64,000 nt of DNA, taken from assembly GCA_965200615.1 (NCBI GenBank), contig OZ241377.1, positions 2,852,001 to 2,916,000 on the forward strand. Reading direction: 5' to 3'. Both the position numbers and the translations under genes were made by a program. Shown piece after piece: positions 17,900 to 26,889 of the stretch (positions are counted from its first letter, which is position 1; each line of letters begins with the position of its first letter). The notes under the pieces are model-generated. The model was not told the DNA's origin. It did no database searches and saw only the letters and a list, made by a program, of their open reading frames with translations. The DNA is from Bin5 sp965200615. GTDB lineage: Bacteria; Chloroflexota; Anaerolineae; Caldilineales; Caldilineaceae.

Positions 17900-19771
17900 T
17901 CACTTTGCGCTTTCCTTCTGCTCTCTGACAGCGATGTGCAGTTCGGCGAGCTGTTCGTCTTCAACAAGGCTCGGGGCTTCCAGGAGAAGGTCTGTCCCGG
18001 TTGCGGTCTTGGGAAAGGCCATTACCTCACGAATGCTCTGCGCATCGGCGAAGAGGGCGACCACTCGCTCGATTCCCATTGCGATACCTCCGTGCGGCGG
18101 CGCGCCGTATTGGAAGGCTTCAAGCATATGGCCGAACTGTTCGTCTACTTCACTTTCGCTCAGGCCCAGTCGTTGGAACATCCGCATCTGCTGATCGCTG
18201 CGGTGGATGCGGATACTGCCTCCGCCAATCTCCCAGCCGTTGAGAACGATGTCGTAGGCCTTGGCCTTGACGTCGGCGGGGCGCTGTTCGAGGATGCTCC
18301 AGTCCTCGTCACGGGCGCTGGTGAAGGGATGGTGGATGGCGCCCCAGCGGTCTTCGTCTCTGTCGTATTCGAGCAGAGGGAAGTCAACCACCCAGCAAAA
18401 TGCCAGGAGATCCGAACTGATCATGTTGGTACATGCGCCGATCTCCAGGCGCAGGTTGGCAAGTGCAGGATTGGTCACGCCTTCTTCGTCCGCCACGAGG
18501 AGAATCAGGTCTCCCTTTTCGGCGTCAGAGGCTGTGACGATGCCTGCAATCTCCTCTTTGCTGAGGAACTTGATGATCGGACTGCGCAGGCTCTCAGCCG
18601 CATAAGTTCCGTCGTCGTCGGCTTCCCCGATAAGCCCAATCCAGGCCAATCCCTTTGCTCCGTAGGGTTTCACGTATTCGATCAACCCGTCAATCTCTTT
18701 GCGGCTCAGCTCTACCCCCTGCGGGAACAGAACGCCCTTGACGATGCCGCCGCCGGCTACTGCGTTCTTGAACACGCCGAAACGGCTGTTGCGAACCAGG
18801 TCGGTGACTTCGAAAAGCTGGAGCCCAAAACGAATATCAGGGCGGTCGATGCCGTATTTGGCCATTGCCTCGTCGTAGCTCATAACCGGGAACGGGATCT
18901 GCTGGACCGGCTTGTCGCTGATCTTTGCCGACAGGTTGATGAGCATCTCTTCGATGAGAGCCATTATGTCGGCGGCCTCGACGAAGCTCATTTCCAGGTC
19001 CAGCTGTGTGAACTCCGGCTGGCGGTCGGCGCGCAGGTCCTCATCGCGAAAACAGCGGGCGATCTGAAAGTAGCGCTCGAAGCCGGCAATCATCAGCAGC
19101 TGCTTCATCTGCTGCGGAGATTGCGGCAGCGCGTAGAACCGGCCCGGATGAATGCGGCTGGGCACGACGAAATCGCGTGCGCCTTCCGGTGTGCTCTTGA
19201 GCAGGATCGGCGTCTCGACTTCGAGAAAGTCCCTGTCGTAGAAATAGTTGCGAATGAAGCGGACGATCTCGTGCCGCAGCCGCAGATTCTCGGCCAGCTT
19301 GGGTCGGCGCAGGTCGAGGTAGCGATACTTCAGCCGCACCGCCTCATCGACCTCGTCACCCTGGCTGCCGCTGATAACGAAGGGGGGCGTGCGGGCCTCG
19401 CTCAGGATTTCCAGATCGCTGGCGATGACCTCGATCTCCCCTGTTTCCAGTTCCGGGTTTTCGAAGCCTTGCGGCCGCTTCTGTACCGAGCCGTTCACTC
19501 TGACGACAAACTCGCTGCGCACCTGGGAAGCGACTTCAAGCGCTTTCGAACAACGACTGCTATTGCCGGAGCCATTGGACGGATTGGCCGCATTCGGCAG
19601 ATCGACTGCAGGGTCATCCGAAACGGTGACCTGTGTGATGCCAAAACGGTCGCGCAAGTCCAGGAAAATCAGTCCGCCGTGATCGCGGCGGCGGTTGACC
19701 CACCCGGAAAGAGTGACCGTTTTCCCGGCATCGCTGGCTCGCAGTTCGCCGCAAGTATGGGTCTTCAGCAT
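17900..19771 (-). CDS. aspS: Aspartyl-tRNA synthetase (bacterial type)
   Basis: 623 aa. N-terminal OB-fold anticodon domain starting MLKTHTCGELRA, class II motif 1 region, motif 2 with CFRDEDLRADRQPEFTQLD, the bacterial loop QSPQQMKQLLM, a GAD insertion domain, and motif 3 AMGIERVVALFA. The start at 19771 has GGAG 8 bases upstream; the longer open frame begins near the promoter and is rejected. Residues about 55-76 (Asn/Ser/Gly-rich) form an insertion in the OB-fold not seen in E. coli AspRS. Monocistronic; the 6S-like RNA follows downstream. Whether it is discriminating or also charges tRNA-Asn cannot be told. Confidence 0.96.
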   Translation of the reverse strand: MLKTHTCGELRASDAGKTVTLSGWVNRRRDHGGLIFLDLRDRFGITQVTVSDDPAVDLPNAANPSNGSGNSSRCSKALEVASQVRSEFVVRVNGSVQKRPQGFENPELETGEIEVIASDLEILSEARTPPFVISGSQGDEVDEAVRLKYRYLDLRRPKLAENLRLRHEIVRFIRNYFYDRDFLEVETPILLKSTPEGARDFVVPSRIHPGRFYALPQSPQQMKQLLMIAGFERYFQIARCFRDEDLRADRQPEFTQLDLEMSFVEAADIMALIEEMLINLSAKISDKPVQQIPFPVMSYDEAMAKYGIDRPDIRFGLQLFEVTDLVRNSRFGVFKNAVAGGGIVKGVLFPQGVELSRKEIDGLIEYVKPYGAKGLAWIGLIGEADDDGTYAAESLRSPIIKFLSKEEIAGIVTASDAEKGDLILLVADEEGVTNPALANLRLEIGACTNMISSDLLAFCWVVDFPLLEYDRDEDRWGAIHHPFTSARDEDWSILEQRPADVKAKAYDIVLNGWEIGGGSIRIHRSDQQMRMFQRLGLSESEVDEQFGHMLEAFQYGAPPHGGIAMGIERVVALFADAQSIREVMAFPKTATGTDLLLEAPSLVEDEQLAELHIAVREQKESAK

Positions 19772-19892
19772 AGCAGTGCTCCGTAAAGTTGGAACGGTCC
19801 GGTGGCGCGGTGTGTGAACGAACAGTGTCAACGAGGCGTCTAAGCTCGCGGACTGCTGCGGCGTACACATTCTTACGCGCATATAAAGCTCA

Positions 19893-19921
19893 ATTATAGA
19901 TGGGACGCGGGGGCAATGCAA
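19893..19921 (-). promoter_or_regulatory. aspS promoter
   Basis: On the minus strand TTGCAT (complement of 19916-19921), 17 bases, and a consensus TATAAT (complement of 19893-19898). Leader of about 115 bases before the aspS ATG at 19771. No T-box specifier stem or antiterminator was recognised in that leader. Confidence 0.7.
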
Positions 19922-20065
19922 TTTTTTGACCCGGTACGGCTGTCTGTTGTGATGTCCGGCCGGGACTTGACGTGGAGTCGGATGGACTGTATCGTTCTGG
20001 ATTTGGGAGGCCGGTGTTCAGAGGGCCGAAATAGATTTTCCCCATAAGACGATGAGGAGAATGTC

Positions 20066-20746
20066 ATGCCGGTAAAGATCGCGCAGGTAGAAAAGCGGTT
20101 TGCCAGTCCGGGGCCGCATCCCAACGGACTCCAGGCCAGCAAAGACGGGCTGTGGTGCATAGACCAGGGCAACGACCGGCTCTATCGCCAGGACTACGAA
20201 ACCGGAGAGGTGCTGTTCGATGTCCAGACCGACACGGTCAAATCGAGCGGAATTACGGTGGGAGGCGGCTATGTCTGGATCGCCTCCACCTACGAGAGGA
20301 AGATTGCGCAGCTGGATGTAGAAACGGGCCGGACCATAGCCAAGTACAGCTCACCCGGAGCCGGTGTGGTGGCATGGCGGGAGGGCGCGGCGGACGTCCA
20401 GGAGACGGGCGCCCACGGCCTTGAGTGGCGCGACGGCAGGCTGTATGTCGCTTCTCCGCCGTCGCAGATGGTGCATGTCATGGATCCGGACGGCTGGCGG
20501 GAGGTGTACAGCATCCGTGTGCCGGGGCTGCGGGTACACGGCATTGCATGGTCGAAGGATGGGAAACTGTGGGCTGCAGATACGTCTGCGGGTACGGTCT
20601 GCCTGCTGGATCCTGAGAGCGGACGAATCTTTGATGTAATAAGAGTCGAGGCGCCTGACGAAGTCCATGGCATGACCATCCACGAAGGTGTGCTGTGGTT
20701 CTGCAATGCGGAAAATTGCGAGATCGGCAGGCTGCTGGTCGCGTGA
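20066..20746 (+). CDS. Beta-propeller protein (Vgb/YncE-like, NHL/PQQ-type repeats)
   Basis: 226 aa made of about five repeats of roughly 40 residues, each with a GGGYVWIAS / DGLWCIDQ / DGKLWAADT-like strand followed by a turn and a short TGE/ESG segment (for example DQGNDRLYRQD, DVETGRTI, DPESGRI). No signal peptide is visible, so it seems cytoplasmic. It resembles streptogramin-lyase-like and YncE-like propellers, which often bind small ligands or proteins rather than catalyse. ATGAGGAG precedes the ATG. It stands alone, 300 bp ahead of sugar importer 1. Function unknown. Confidence 0.8.
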   Translation: MPVKIAQVEKRFASPGPHPNGLQASKDGLWCIDQGNDRLYRQDYETGEVLFDVQTDTVKSSGITVGGGYVWIASTYERKIAQLDVETGRTIAKYSSPGAGVVAWREGAADVQETGAHGLEWRDGRLYVASPPSQMVHVMDPDGWREVYSIRVPGLRVHGIAWSKDGKLWAADTSAGTVCLLDPESGRIFDVIRVEAPDEVHGMTIHEGVLWFCNAENCEIGRLLVA

Positions 20747-21038
20747 TTTGCCTCGTCTTGAAGGGCAACAGCGTTCTGCAGGTAGCATCGCCGCCGGACT
20801 GACGAAAGAACGGGTTGTCGTTGCAAACTGAATGTGAACTGTTGCCGCTGCCAGTCCGGCGCGGTATGGACGAATGACGGCTTTTCCACCTCGCCAATGT
20901 GGACCTCTCCTTAACCGGACGTTAAAGCAAGAGTGCAATAATGAGAGCAACCCGCGGCAAGCCGCCGGCGGCATGTGGGCGCTTGCCATTGTTCTATTGG
21001 AGAAGGGTAGACTCGTTCCTGAGCGCGGGGCTCTTTCG

Positions 21039-21067
21039 TTGACGAGAAGCCCGGCTTGCACTATACT
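21039..21067 (+). promoter_or_regulatory. Promoter of sugar importer 1, within a 381-bp gene-free stretch (20747-21127)
   Basis: TTGACG at 21039-21044, 17-base spacer, TATACT at 21062-21067. Transcription would begin near 21074, which rules out the in-frame ATGs at 21056 and 21068 as starts of the next gene. Nothing else was recognised in 20747-21127. Confidence 0.65.
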
Positions 21068-21127
21068 ATGGGCGCAAAATCCGGCGCAGGCGCATTGGCT
21101 CTGCAGAACTGGGAAAGCGGTTTCCAC

Positions 21128-22846
21128 GTGGACAGTACAGCATCGCAACCCGCGGCATTCCGCAGTGATCTACGGCAGCAGGTGCGGGCGGCCCCAAGTT
21201 GGTTCCGTGGGCGGCAGGGAAGGCGGCTGCGCGAGATGCTGCTTGCTTATTCCTTTCTGGCGCCTGCCTTCATCATCATTGGCCTGTTTGGCCTCTTTCC
21301 CCTTGCTTTCGCTGCTTATGAGAGCACGCTGCGCGGGCTGAACAAAATTGTCGGCTCGTATGACGGCCTGGGCAACTACGTCAAGGCTGTTGACAACCTG
21401 ATCTACATCATCACGTTCTGGTTGGCTGCCGCACTGGTCTATTTCGCGGTGCAGACGATTGTACGCGCCGTTCAGGAGCAGCGGCAGGAGAAAACAGACC
21501 CGATACCGTGGTTGTTGCCCGGGCTGCTGACAGCGGCCGGCACAGCACTGGTTGCCCGATTTGTCTTTATTCTCCTGCCGGAAATGCTGTTAATTCCATC
21601 GAAACTGCGAGGGCAGGCAAACACACAAGCGGCATTTCGTTCCCTCGTGATAGAGACCTGGTGGCTGCCGAAGGTGCAGATCGCGTTGTGGATCGCGATA
21701 GTTGTTCTGGCTGCCGGTTCGGTATGGGCGCTCCTCATCAACCGGCGGATGCCGACAGACAGGCGTGAACGCATCTATTTTATGCCGTTCTTCAACGCAG
21801 GCATCTGCCTGATCGGCAGCGCAGCTTTGACATGGTTTACCTGGACAGAGATCAGCGCCGCCTACGCCCAAGCGCTGGAAGAAGGCGTGGGGCTGGAACT
21901 CTGGTCGCAGATCGTGACCATCAGTGCAGGGTTTCTTCTTCTTCTTCTGGCGTGGCGTCTGTGGGAGAGCGCGAGCGACCGGTCTTCCAATACGGGCGTG
22001 GCTCTGCGGTTGGTGGGCGCGGTCGCGCTGATGGCTGGGGCCTGGGTGCTGATTGCCGAACTGCCGCGGGTCGTGGCGGCGGGCGACGAGGACTGGTGGA
22101 ACGGGTTGATGGCAACCGTATTCTACGTATTGGGTACGGTGCCGATTCAACTGGGGCTGGCGCTAATCCTTGCGGCGCTTCTCTTCCAGAAGATTCGCGG
22201 ACAGACGCTGTTTCGCGTTCTCTACTTTCTACCCTACGTGGCGCCTTTTGTCGGCACGGCCGCAGTATTCCGCATCATCTTTTCCAACAGGCCGACCGCG
22301 CCGCTGAACAGTCTGCTGGACCTGTTCGGCGCGGAACCGCTGCTCTGGTTGAGCGAGCCGGCCGGGATCATCCAGATGATCACCGGAGGGAAGATCGACC
22401 TGGGGCCAATTCTGTCGGGGCCCAGCCTGGCGCTGGTCGCGATCATGATCTACGGCATCTGGACGTATGTCGGCTTTGACACCGTGATCTTTCTGGCCGG
22501 GCTGGGCGCGATACCCAATGAGCTGTATGAAGTGGCCGATATAGACGGCGCCGGGGGATGGGCCCAGTTCCGGCATGTGACGCTGCCGCTGCTCTCGCCG
22601 ACAATTTATTTTCTTTCGCTCTACGCGGTAATCGGCACGTTCAAGGCCTTCAATCACATTTTCGTATTGCGGCAAGCGGCGGCATTGGGCACGACCGACA
22701 CGGCCAGCATCGTTATTTTTCAGGCGTTCAAGCGGGACACGAGGTACGGGTACGCGTCGGCGCTGGCCATTCTGCTCCTGCTTATCATTATGGTGATAAC
22801 GCTCGTCAACAACCGAATTGCCAGCAGGAGGGTCTTCTATGGCTAA
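21128..22846 (+). CDS. ABC sugar transporter permease with an enlarged, multi-helix N-terminal insertion
   Basis: About 572 aa from the GTG at 21128 (start uncertain; an ATG at 21236 is the other option), nearly twice the 290-320 aa of ordinary MalF/UgpA-type permeases. TM1 (LLAYSFLAPAFIIIGLFG) and the GLGNYVKAV segment are normal. About 220 residues with roughly six further predicted hydrophobic helices then intervene before the MetI-type core, which starts near VFYVLGTVPIQLGLALIL and contains the EAA loop (ELYEVADIDGAGGWAQF). Inner-membrane half of a CUT1 importer. The next permease overlaps by 8 bases; the binding protein follows. No local ATPase gene. Confidence 0.88.
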   Translation: MDSTASQPAAFRSDLRQQVRAAPSWFRGRQGRRLREMLLAYSFLAPAFIIIGLFGLFPLAFAAYESTLRGLNKIVGSYDGLGNYVKAVDNLIYIITFWLAAALVYFAVQTIVRAVQEQRQEKTDPIPWLLPGLLTAAGTALVARFVFILLPEMLLIPSKLRGQANTQAAFRSLVIETWWLPKVQIALWIAIVVLAAGSVWALLINRRMPTDRRERIYFMPFFNAGICLIGSAALTWFTWTEISAAYAQALEEGVGLELWSQIVTISAGFLLLLLAWRLWESASDRSSNTGVALRLVGAVALMAGAWVLIAELPRVVAAGDEDWWNGLMATVFYVLGTVPIQLGLALILAALLFQKIRGQTLFRVLYFLPYVAPFVGTAAVFRIIFSNRPTAPLNSLLDLFGAEPLLWLSEPAGIIQMITGGKIDLGPILSGPSLALVAIMIYGIWTYVGFDTVIFLAGLGAIPNELYEVADIDGAGGWAQFRHVTLPLLSPTIYFLSLYAVIGTFKAFNHIFVLRQAAALGTTDTASIVIFQAFKRDTRYGYASALAILLLLIIMVITLVNNRIASRRVFYG

Positions 22847-23732
22847 TGAAGCGTTGGCCGGAAGAGCCCTTCGACCACAGCCGGCCGATCCGGCCGCGCG
22901 GCGCGCCGCGTTGAACCAGGTGGTCATATACACCGTGCTGACTGTGGGGGCGGCGGCCGCGATTTTGCCTTTTCTCTACACGGTCAGCGTCTCCTTGATG
23001 AACCTGACCGAAGCGACCGGGGGGCGAGCGCTGCCTTCGACGCCGCAGTGGAGCAACTATACGGAGGCATGGCGCGACGCGCAGTTCTCCCTGTACTTCA
23101 TGAACAGCGTGAAGATTACGTTGATATCGGTCGGCGGGGCGGTCGTATTCTGTGCGCTAGCGGCCTACGCCTTCGCGCAGATGGAGTTTCCAGGTAAGAG
23201 TTTCCTGTTCACGCTGCTGCTCTCGACTCTGATGCTTCCCGAGGCGATTACCTGGGTTCCAAACTTCATCACGGTTTCCTGGTTGGGGCGAATCAGTCCT
23301 ATACCGTGGATCAACAACTGGCCGTCGTTGACGATTCCTTTCATGGCGAGCGCGTTCGGGATATTCCTGTTGCGCCAGTTCTTCCAGCAGATTCCCCGCG
23401 AGCTGTGGGATTCGGCGCAGATAGACGGCTCCGGGCACTTTCGCTACTTGATTACGGTTGTTCTGCCGCTCTCCAGCGCCGCGGTCATGACGCTGGTCCT
23501 GTTCGGGTTTGTCGGGGCCTGGAATGCATTGGCCTGGCCGATTCTGGTGACGACGTCTTCGGACTGGCGGCCCATTTCCTACGGTCTGCTCGTTTTCCTG
23601 GATGAGGCGGGCGCGCTTCTGCACCTGCAGATGGCCGGGGCTATAATTACAATGCTGCCGATCGTCGTCCTCTACTTCTTTACGCAGCGCCATTTCATCG
23701 AGGGGATTGCCACGACCGGACTGAAGGGTTAG
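22839..23732 (+). CDS. ABC carbohydrate transporter permease (MalG/UgpE type)
   Basis: 297 aa, six predicted membrane helices and the EAA loop ELWDSAQIDGSGHFRYL that docks the ATPase; C-terminal QRHFIEGIATTGLKG is the usual ending of this family. The ATG at 22839 has AGGAGG 7 bases upstream and overlaps the end of the previous permease by 8 bases; the open frame starting at 22818 is rejected. It pairs with the enlarged permease to form the transmembrane channel of importer 1. Confidence 0.93.
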   Translation: MANEALAGRALRPQPADPAARRAALNQVVIYTVLTVGAAAAILPFLYTVSVSLMNLTEATGGRALPSTPQWSNYTEAWRDAQFSLYFMNSVKITLISVGGAVVFCALAAYAFAQMEFPGKSFLFTLLLSTLMLPEAITWVPNFITVSWLGRISPIPWINNWPSLTIPFMASAFGIFLLRQFFQQIPRELWDSAQIDGSGHFRYLITVVLPLSSAAVMTLVLFGFVGAWNALAWPILVTTSSDWRPISYGLLVFLDEAGALLHLQMAGAIITMLPIVVLYFFTQRHFIEGIATTGLKG

Positions 23733-23846
23733 CGGGCGCAGTTCGATGAAGAGTAAGGCCAGTCTTACGTCCAAAACAGTCAGATTTCGGTTTTCAATAT
23801 CGTGTTATCCGTTTCGGTATTCAACCACAACAGGAGACCAAACCTT

Positions 23847-25262
23847 ATGAATACAAAACGAATGTGGATGTTGGCAACGCTTCTGGTTGCCGCGCTGCTC
23901 TTGGCCGCTTGCCCGGCGCCGGCGGCTCAAGCGCCAGCGGCGATGGAGGAGGAAGCGCCCGCGGCCGAGGCTATGGACGAAGGGCCATGCGCTCCGGCGG
24001 CCGACGGCCCGCTGGCCGGCATCGATCCGCGCGGTCAGACGATCGTCTGGTGGCATCAGCACCGAGGCTCTCGCGAGGAGAAGCTGGCGGTAATCGTCGA
24101 GGACTTCAACGCGAACAATGAGTGCGGGATCGTCCTCGACGCGCAGAATCAGGGCGGCTACAACGACATCCGAGACAAGGTGAACGCCAGTACGGCTTCG
24201 GGTGAACAGCCGGCGAGCCTGATCGTTGGTTATCAGAACGACCAGGCCTTCTACCAGTTGAACGGCGTCCTGGCCGACTTCGACACCTTCATTGACGATC
24301 CTACGTGGGGTTTCACGGCAGAGGAACGCGCTGACTTCTTCGCCAGTTTCATGGAGCAGGGCGTCCACCCGGTTTTCGATAACCAGCGCCTGGGGTTCCC
24401 GCCCAACCGCTCGATGGAAGTCCTCTACTACAATCAGACCTGGCTGGAGGAGTTGGGATTCGCCGGGCCGCCGACTACGCCGGAGGAGTTTGAAGCGATG
24501 GCTTGCGCCGGGGCCGAAGCGAACGGTGACGGCACGGGCGGCTACATCCTGCGGGATGACGCCTCGGCGATGGCGTCCTGGACCTTCGCCCTGGGCGGCA
24601 ATATCCTGAATGAAGACAACACCGGCTACGTCTACAACGGACAGGCCACGATCGACGCCATGACCATGCTGAAGCGCATGTTCGACAACGGCTGCGCCTA
24701 CTTCTTCACAGAAGGTTACCCGAATCCTGAATTCGCGGCGCGGCGGGCGAGCTTTACGCAGGGCTCCAGTTCCGGCCTGCCCTTCTACGCCAACGACATG
24801 GTCACAATCGCGGAAGAGCAGGGGCGCGACATGGACGTGTGGGGCGTGACCGCGATTCCGTACACGACCGAGAATCCAGTACAGAACATCTACGGCGCCG
24901 ACGTGATGATTACGGCCGGCCCGCCGGAGCAGGAGCTGGCCGCATGGCTGTTCATTAAGTGGTTCACTTCTCCGGAAGTTCAGGCCCGTTGGGTAGAGGC
25001 GAGCAACTACTTCCCCACTCGCGCAGGCACGGAAGCGCATCTGAGCGGCTACGTGGAGGAGAACCCGCAGTATGGCGAGGCCCTGGCCCTGTTGGGTTAC
25101 GGTGCGTATGAGCCGCAGCTCATCTCCTACCAGGCTGTGCGCGACGCCGCGGAAACGGCCTTCAATGAGATTATGCAGGGCGCGGATATCCAGGCGACGC
25201 TAGATGCGTTGACGGAGACGGCGAATGATCTGCAGGAAGAGCTGATGGGTGAAGTGGAGTAG
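23847..25262 (+). CDS. Sugar ABC transporter substrate-binding lipoprotein (importer 1)
   Basis: 471 aa. Sec lipoprotein leader MNTKRMWMLATLLVAALLLAAC with lipobox LAAC, then an Ala/Pro/Glu-rich flexible linker (about residues 22-45). The mature part is a cluster-B (MalE/UgpB-like) fold: IVWWHQHRG first strand, FPPNRSMEVLYYNQTWLEELG hinge region, MASWTFALGGN pocket and AAWLFIKWFTSPEVQARW near the C-terminal lobe. Start at 23847 with AGGAGA upstream; the in-frame ATG-like start at 23802 would spoil the leader. Last gene of the importer 1 operon, which is unusual because binding proteins usually come first. Ligand unknown. Confidence 0.93.
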   Translation: MNTKRMWMLATLLVAALLLAACPAPAAQAPAAMEEEAPAAEAMDEGPCAPAADGPLAGIDPRGQTIVWWHQHRGSREEKLAVIVEDFNANNECGIVLDAQNQGGYNDIRDKVNASTASGEQPASLIVGYQNDQAFYQLNGVLADFDTFIDDPTWGFTAEERADFFASFMEQGVHPVFDNQRLGFPPNRSMEVLYYNQTWLEELGFAGPPTTPEEFEAMACAGAEANGDGTGGYILRDDASAMASWTFALGGNILNEDNTGYVYNGQATIDAMTMLKRMFDNGCAYFFTEGYPNPEFAARRASFTQGSSSGLPFYANDMVTIAEEQGRDMDVWGVTAIPYTTENPVQNIYGADVMITAGPPEQELAAWLFIKWFTSPEVQARWVEASNYFPTRAGTEAHLSGYVEENPQYGEALALLGYGAYEPQLISYQAVRDAAETAFNEIMQGADIQATLDALTETANDLQEELMGEVE

Positions 25263-25318
25263 AGGTTGGTGTCAGATGCTATAGCAGCATCTAAGTCACC
25301 GAACTGCTGGAGTGCTTG

Positions 25319-25353
25319 GAGTGGAGGGGCAGCCCCCTCCACTCTTCTTTTTT
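25319..25353 (+). terminator. Strong terminator after importer 1
   Basis: GAGTGGAGGGG (25319-25329) pairs perfectly with CCCCTCCACTC (25334-25344), followed by TTCTTTTTT. A smaller hairpin, AGATGCT/AGCATCT, lies just upstream at 25275-25293. The T-run abuts the stop codon of the convergent deacetylase gene. Confidence 0.88.
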
Positions 25354-26144
25354 CAGGATTCTGAATTCTGGGCGTTCTTGTCGGCTGCCTTAGGCCCGCG
25401 GCGCGGCCGACTGCGGAAATCCAACTGCTGGAATCGCTCGAAGTGGCGCTTGCTGCCATCCTCCTGCTCTTCGCCTCCCCACTCACGCATGCGCTTCTCG
25501 GTGGCTTCCAGGTCGTCGAACTGACTCTCGTGGCAAAGGATCGCCTTGATCTTCAGTTCAAGGTCATCTGTAATGTCCACTTCGACGTCGGCCTCTTCGG
25601 CATGGCTGATGTAAAGCTGGCTGATATTGTGGGGAGGGTAACCCTCGTTCGTCAGGTCGGGATAAAACATCGGGTTGTCGGCCGCCGGGAAGATAGCCTC
25701 GAGGGCGATGAGTCCGGCGTTGCGATGATCGGGATGGTTGATATAACCGCGCCCGGAGATATAGCGGTCGGGACTGTTGCAAATTATTAACTGCGGACGA
25801 ATCCGGCGGATTTCGCGGCAGACCCGCTTGCGGATTTCAGGGGTTGGGCGCAAGAAGCCGTCCTCTTCGTCCATGAACAGGACATTCTTGACGCCGCACA
25901 GAGCGGCCGCCTTGCGCTGCTCCTCTTTCCGCATCAGGATCAGCTGGCGGCGGGTGATGAGCGGATTGTGGTTGCCTTTGTCGCCATTGGTCAGAATCAT
26001 ATAGGTGACTTCGATACCCTGGCGCGCCATCTGGATAGCGGAACCGGCGCACGAGAAGTCCGGGTCATCCGGGTGCGCCATAATTATCAGTACACGCTCC
26101 ACCTCTGACCAGTCCGGTGGTTTCAATTCGCGTGATTCGGTCAT
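25353..26144 (-). CDS. PIG-L/LmbE family N-acetylglucosaminyl-type deacetylase
   Basis: 263 aa. Zinc motif AHPDD at 23-27, second His motif in YINHPDHRNAG, and Asp/Asn-containing LTNGDKGN in between, the LmbE-fold layout. Family members deacetylate GlcNAc-inositol, bacillithiol/mycothiol precursors or chitooligosaccharides. The first ATG (26150) is only 2 bases from AGGAG; the second (26144) is 8 bases from it and is chosen. The Arg/Lys-rich C-terminal tail (about 240-263) is not part of the fold. Isolated between a terminator and the ferredoxin; substrate unknown. Confidence 0.88.
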   Translation of the reverse strand: MTESRELKPPDWSEVERVLIIMAHPDDPDFSCAGSAIQMARQGIEVTYMILTNGDKGNHNPLITRRQLILMRKEEQRKAAALCGVKNVLFMDEEDGFLRPTPEIRKRVCREIRRIRPQLIICNSPDRYISGRGYINHPDHRNAGLIALEAIFPAADNPMFYPDLTNEGYPPHNISQLYISHAEEADVEVDITDDLELKIKAILCHESQFDDLEATEKRMREWGGEEQEDGSKRHFERFQQLDFRSRPRRGPKAADKNAQNSES

Positions 26145-26337
26145 TTGCATTGCTCCTGGACTACGGAAGAGTCAACGGACAGAAAAGCCCCCGCAGTCGC
26201 AGGGGCGAAGTTTCAAATCGAACGTGCCGACTCTGAATTGAATCGTCCAGCCATTTGCGCTCTCTGGGAGAACACGTCACCCACCTCAGCGCTTCCGGCA
26301 TTGGGAGAGCAGGCACGCGCGAACAAGCTGATTCAGG

Positions 26338-26613
26338 TCAGACCATGTCGAGTGCCGCGTAACCCGGTCCTTCCTCGAAGTACATGGCGTTCAATTCAGT
26401 TGTATAGGCGTACTCTTCCGGCAAGTCCTCTTCGGGCAGAATAGCATCCGTCGGACACTCGGGTACGCACGCGCCGCAGTCGATGCAGGTTTCCGGATCG
26501 ATATAGTACCAGGGCCACTCCTCTTCCGGCATGCCTGGGATTATGCATTCCACGGGGCAGACTTCTACGCAGGCGCCGTCCCGAATGCACAAATCAAAGA
26601 TCACATGGGTCAT
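26338..26613 (-). CDS. Ferredoxin, two-cluster (4Fe-4S / 7Fe type)
   Basis: 91 aa. Eight cysteines at 9, 15, 19, 23, 43, 46, 49 and 53: an N-terminal C-x5-C-x3-CP-x2-C set and a classical CIDCGACVPECP set. The first set resembles FdxA-like ferredoxins where one cluster may be 3Fe-4S. It is an acidic, soluble electron carrier. GAGGAG lies 8 bases before the ATG. A promoter-like TTGCAC-18-TATGGT lies upstream on the minus strand (26697-26726). Partner enzyme unknown; the neighbours are not obvious redox partners. Confidence 0.92.
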   Translation of the reverse strand: MTHVIFDLCIRDGACVEVCPVECIIPGMPEEEWPWYYIDPETCIDCGACVPECPTDAILPEEDLPEEYAYTTELNAMYFEEGPGYAALDMV

Positions 26614-26696
26614 TGGATTGACTCCTCTGTCAAGCTAAGTAAAGCAGGATGTGAATCGGTAAGCTCTCAATGCCTAATTGCTTACGATTCAAGAGC

Positions 26697-26726
26697 ACCA
26701 TACAACAGGATTGATAGCCAGTGCAA
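26697..26726 (-). promoter_or_regulatory. Candidate ferredoxin promoter
   Basis: On the minus strand, TTGCAC (complement of 26721-26726), 18 bases, TATGGT (complement of 26697-26702), about 80 bases before the ferredoxin start. It lies in a noticeably AT-richer 276-bp spacer (26614-26889) in which I see no gene. Confidence 0.4.
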
Positions 26727-26889
26727 ATCTATTTGTAGATTGGTGAACAATAGCCTGCAAGTAACCGATTCAGTACGAAACACCGCCAGTTGAATCCTTC
26801 AGTTCAACACTCTTTTGAAGCCGTGAAGTACGGAAAGGCCTCATGACGGCTCCCCTGTTCCTGTGGCCAAGGTGCGCGGGAAGGTTGGA

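Noticed and set aside
17498..19786. 762-codon open frame on the plus strand opposite aspS
   Set aside because: It lies antisense to a clear aspartyl-tRNA synthetase and to the 6S-like RNA, lacks any family motif and begins inside the terminator hairpin; it arises from the GC-rich third-position pattern of aspS.
19772..19892. T-box leader for aspS
   Set aside because: The leader is only about 115 bases and shows no T-box bulge sequence or antiterminator.
23805..25040. 411-codon minus-strand frame
   Set aside because: Antisense to the binding protein of importer 1, which has a proper lipoprotein leader.
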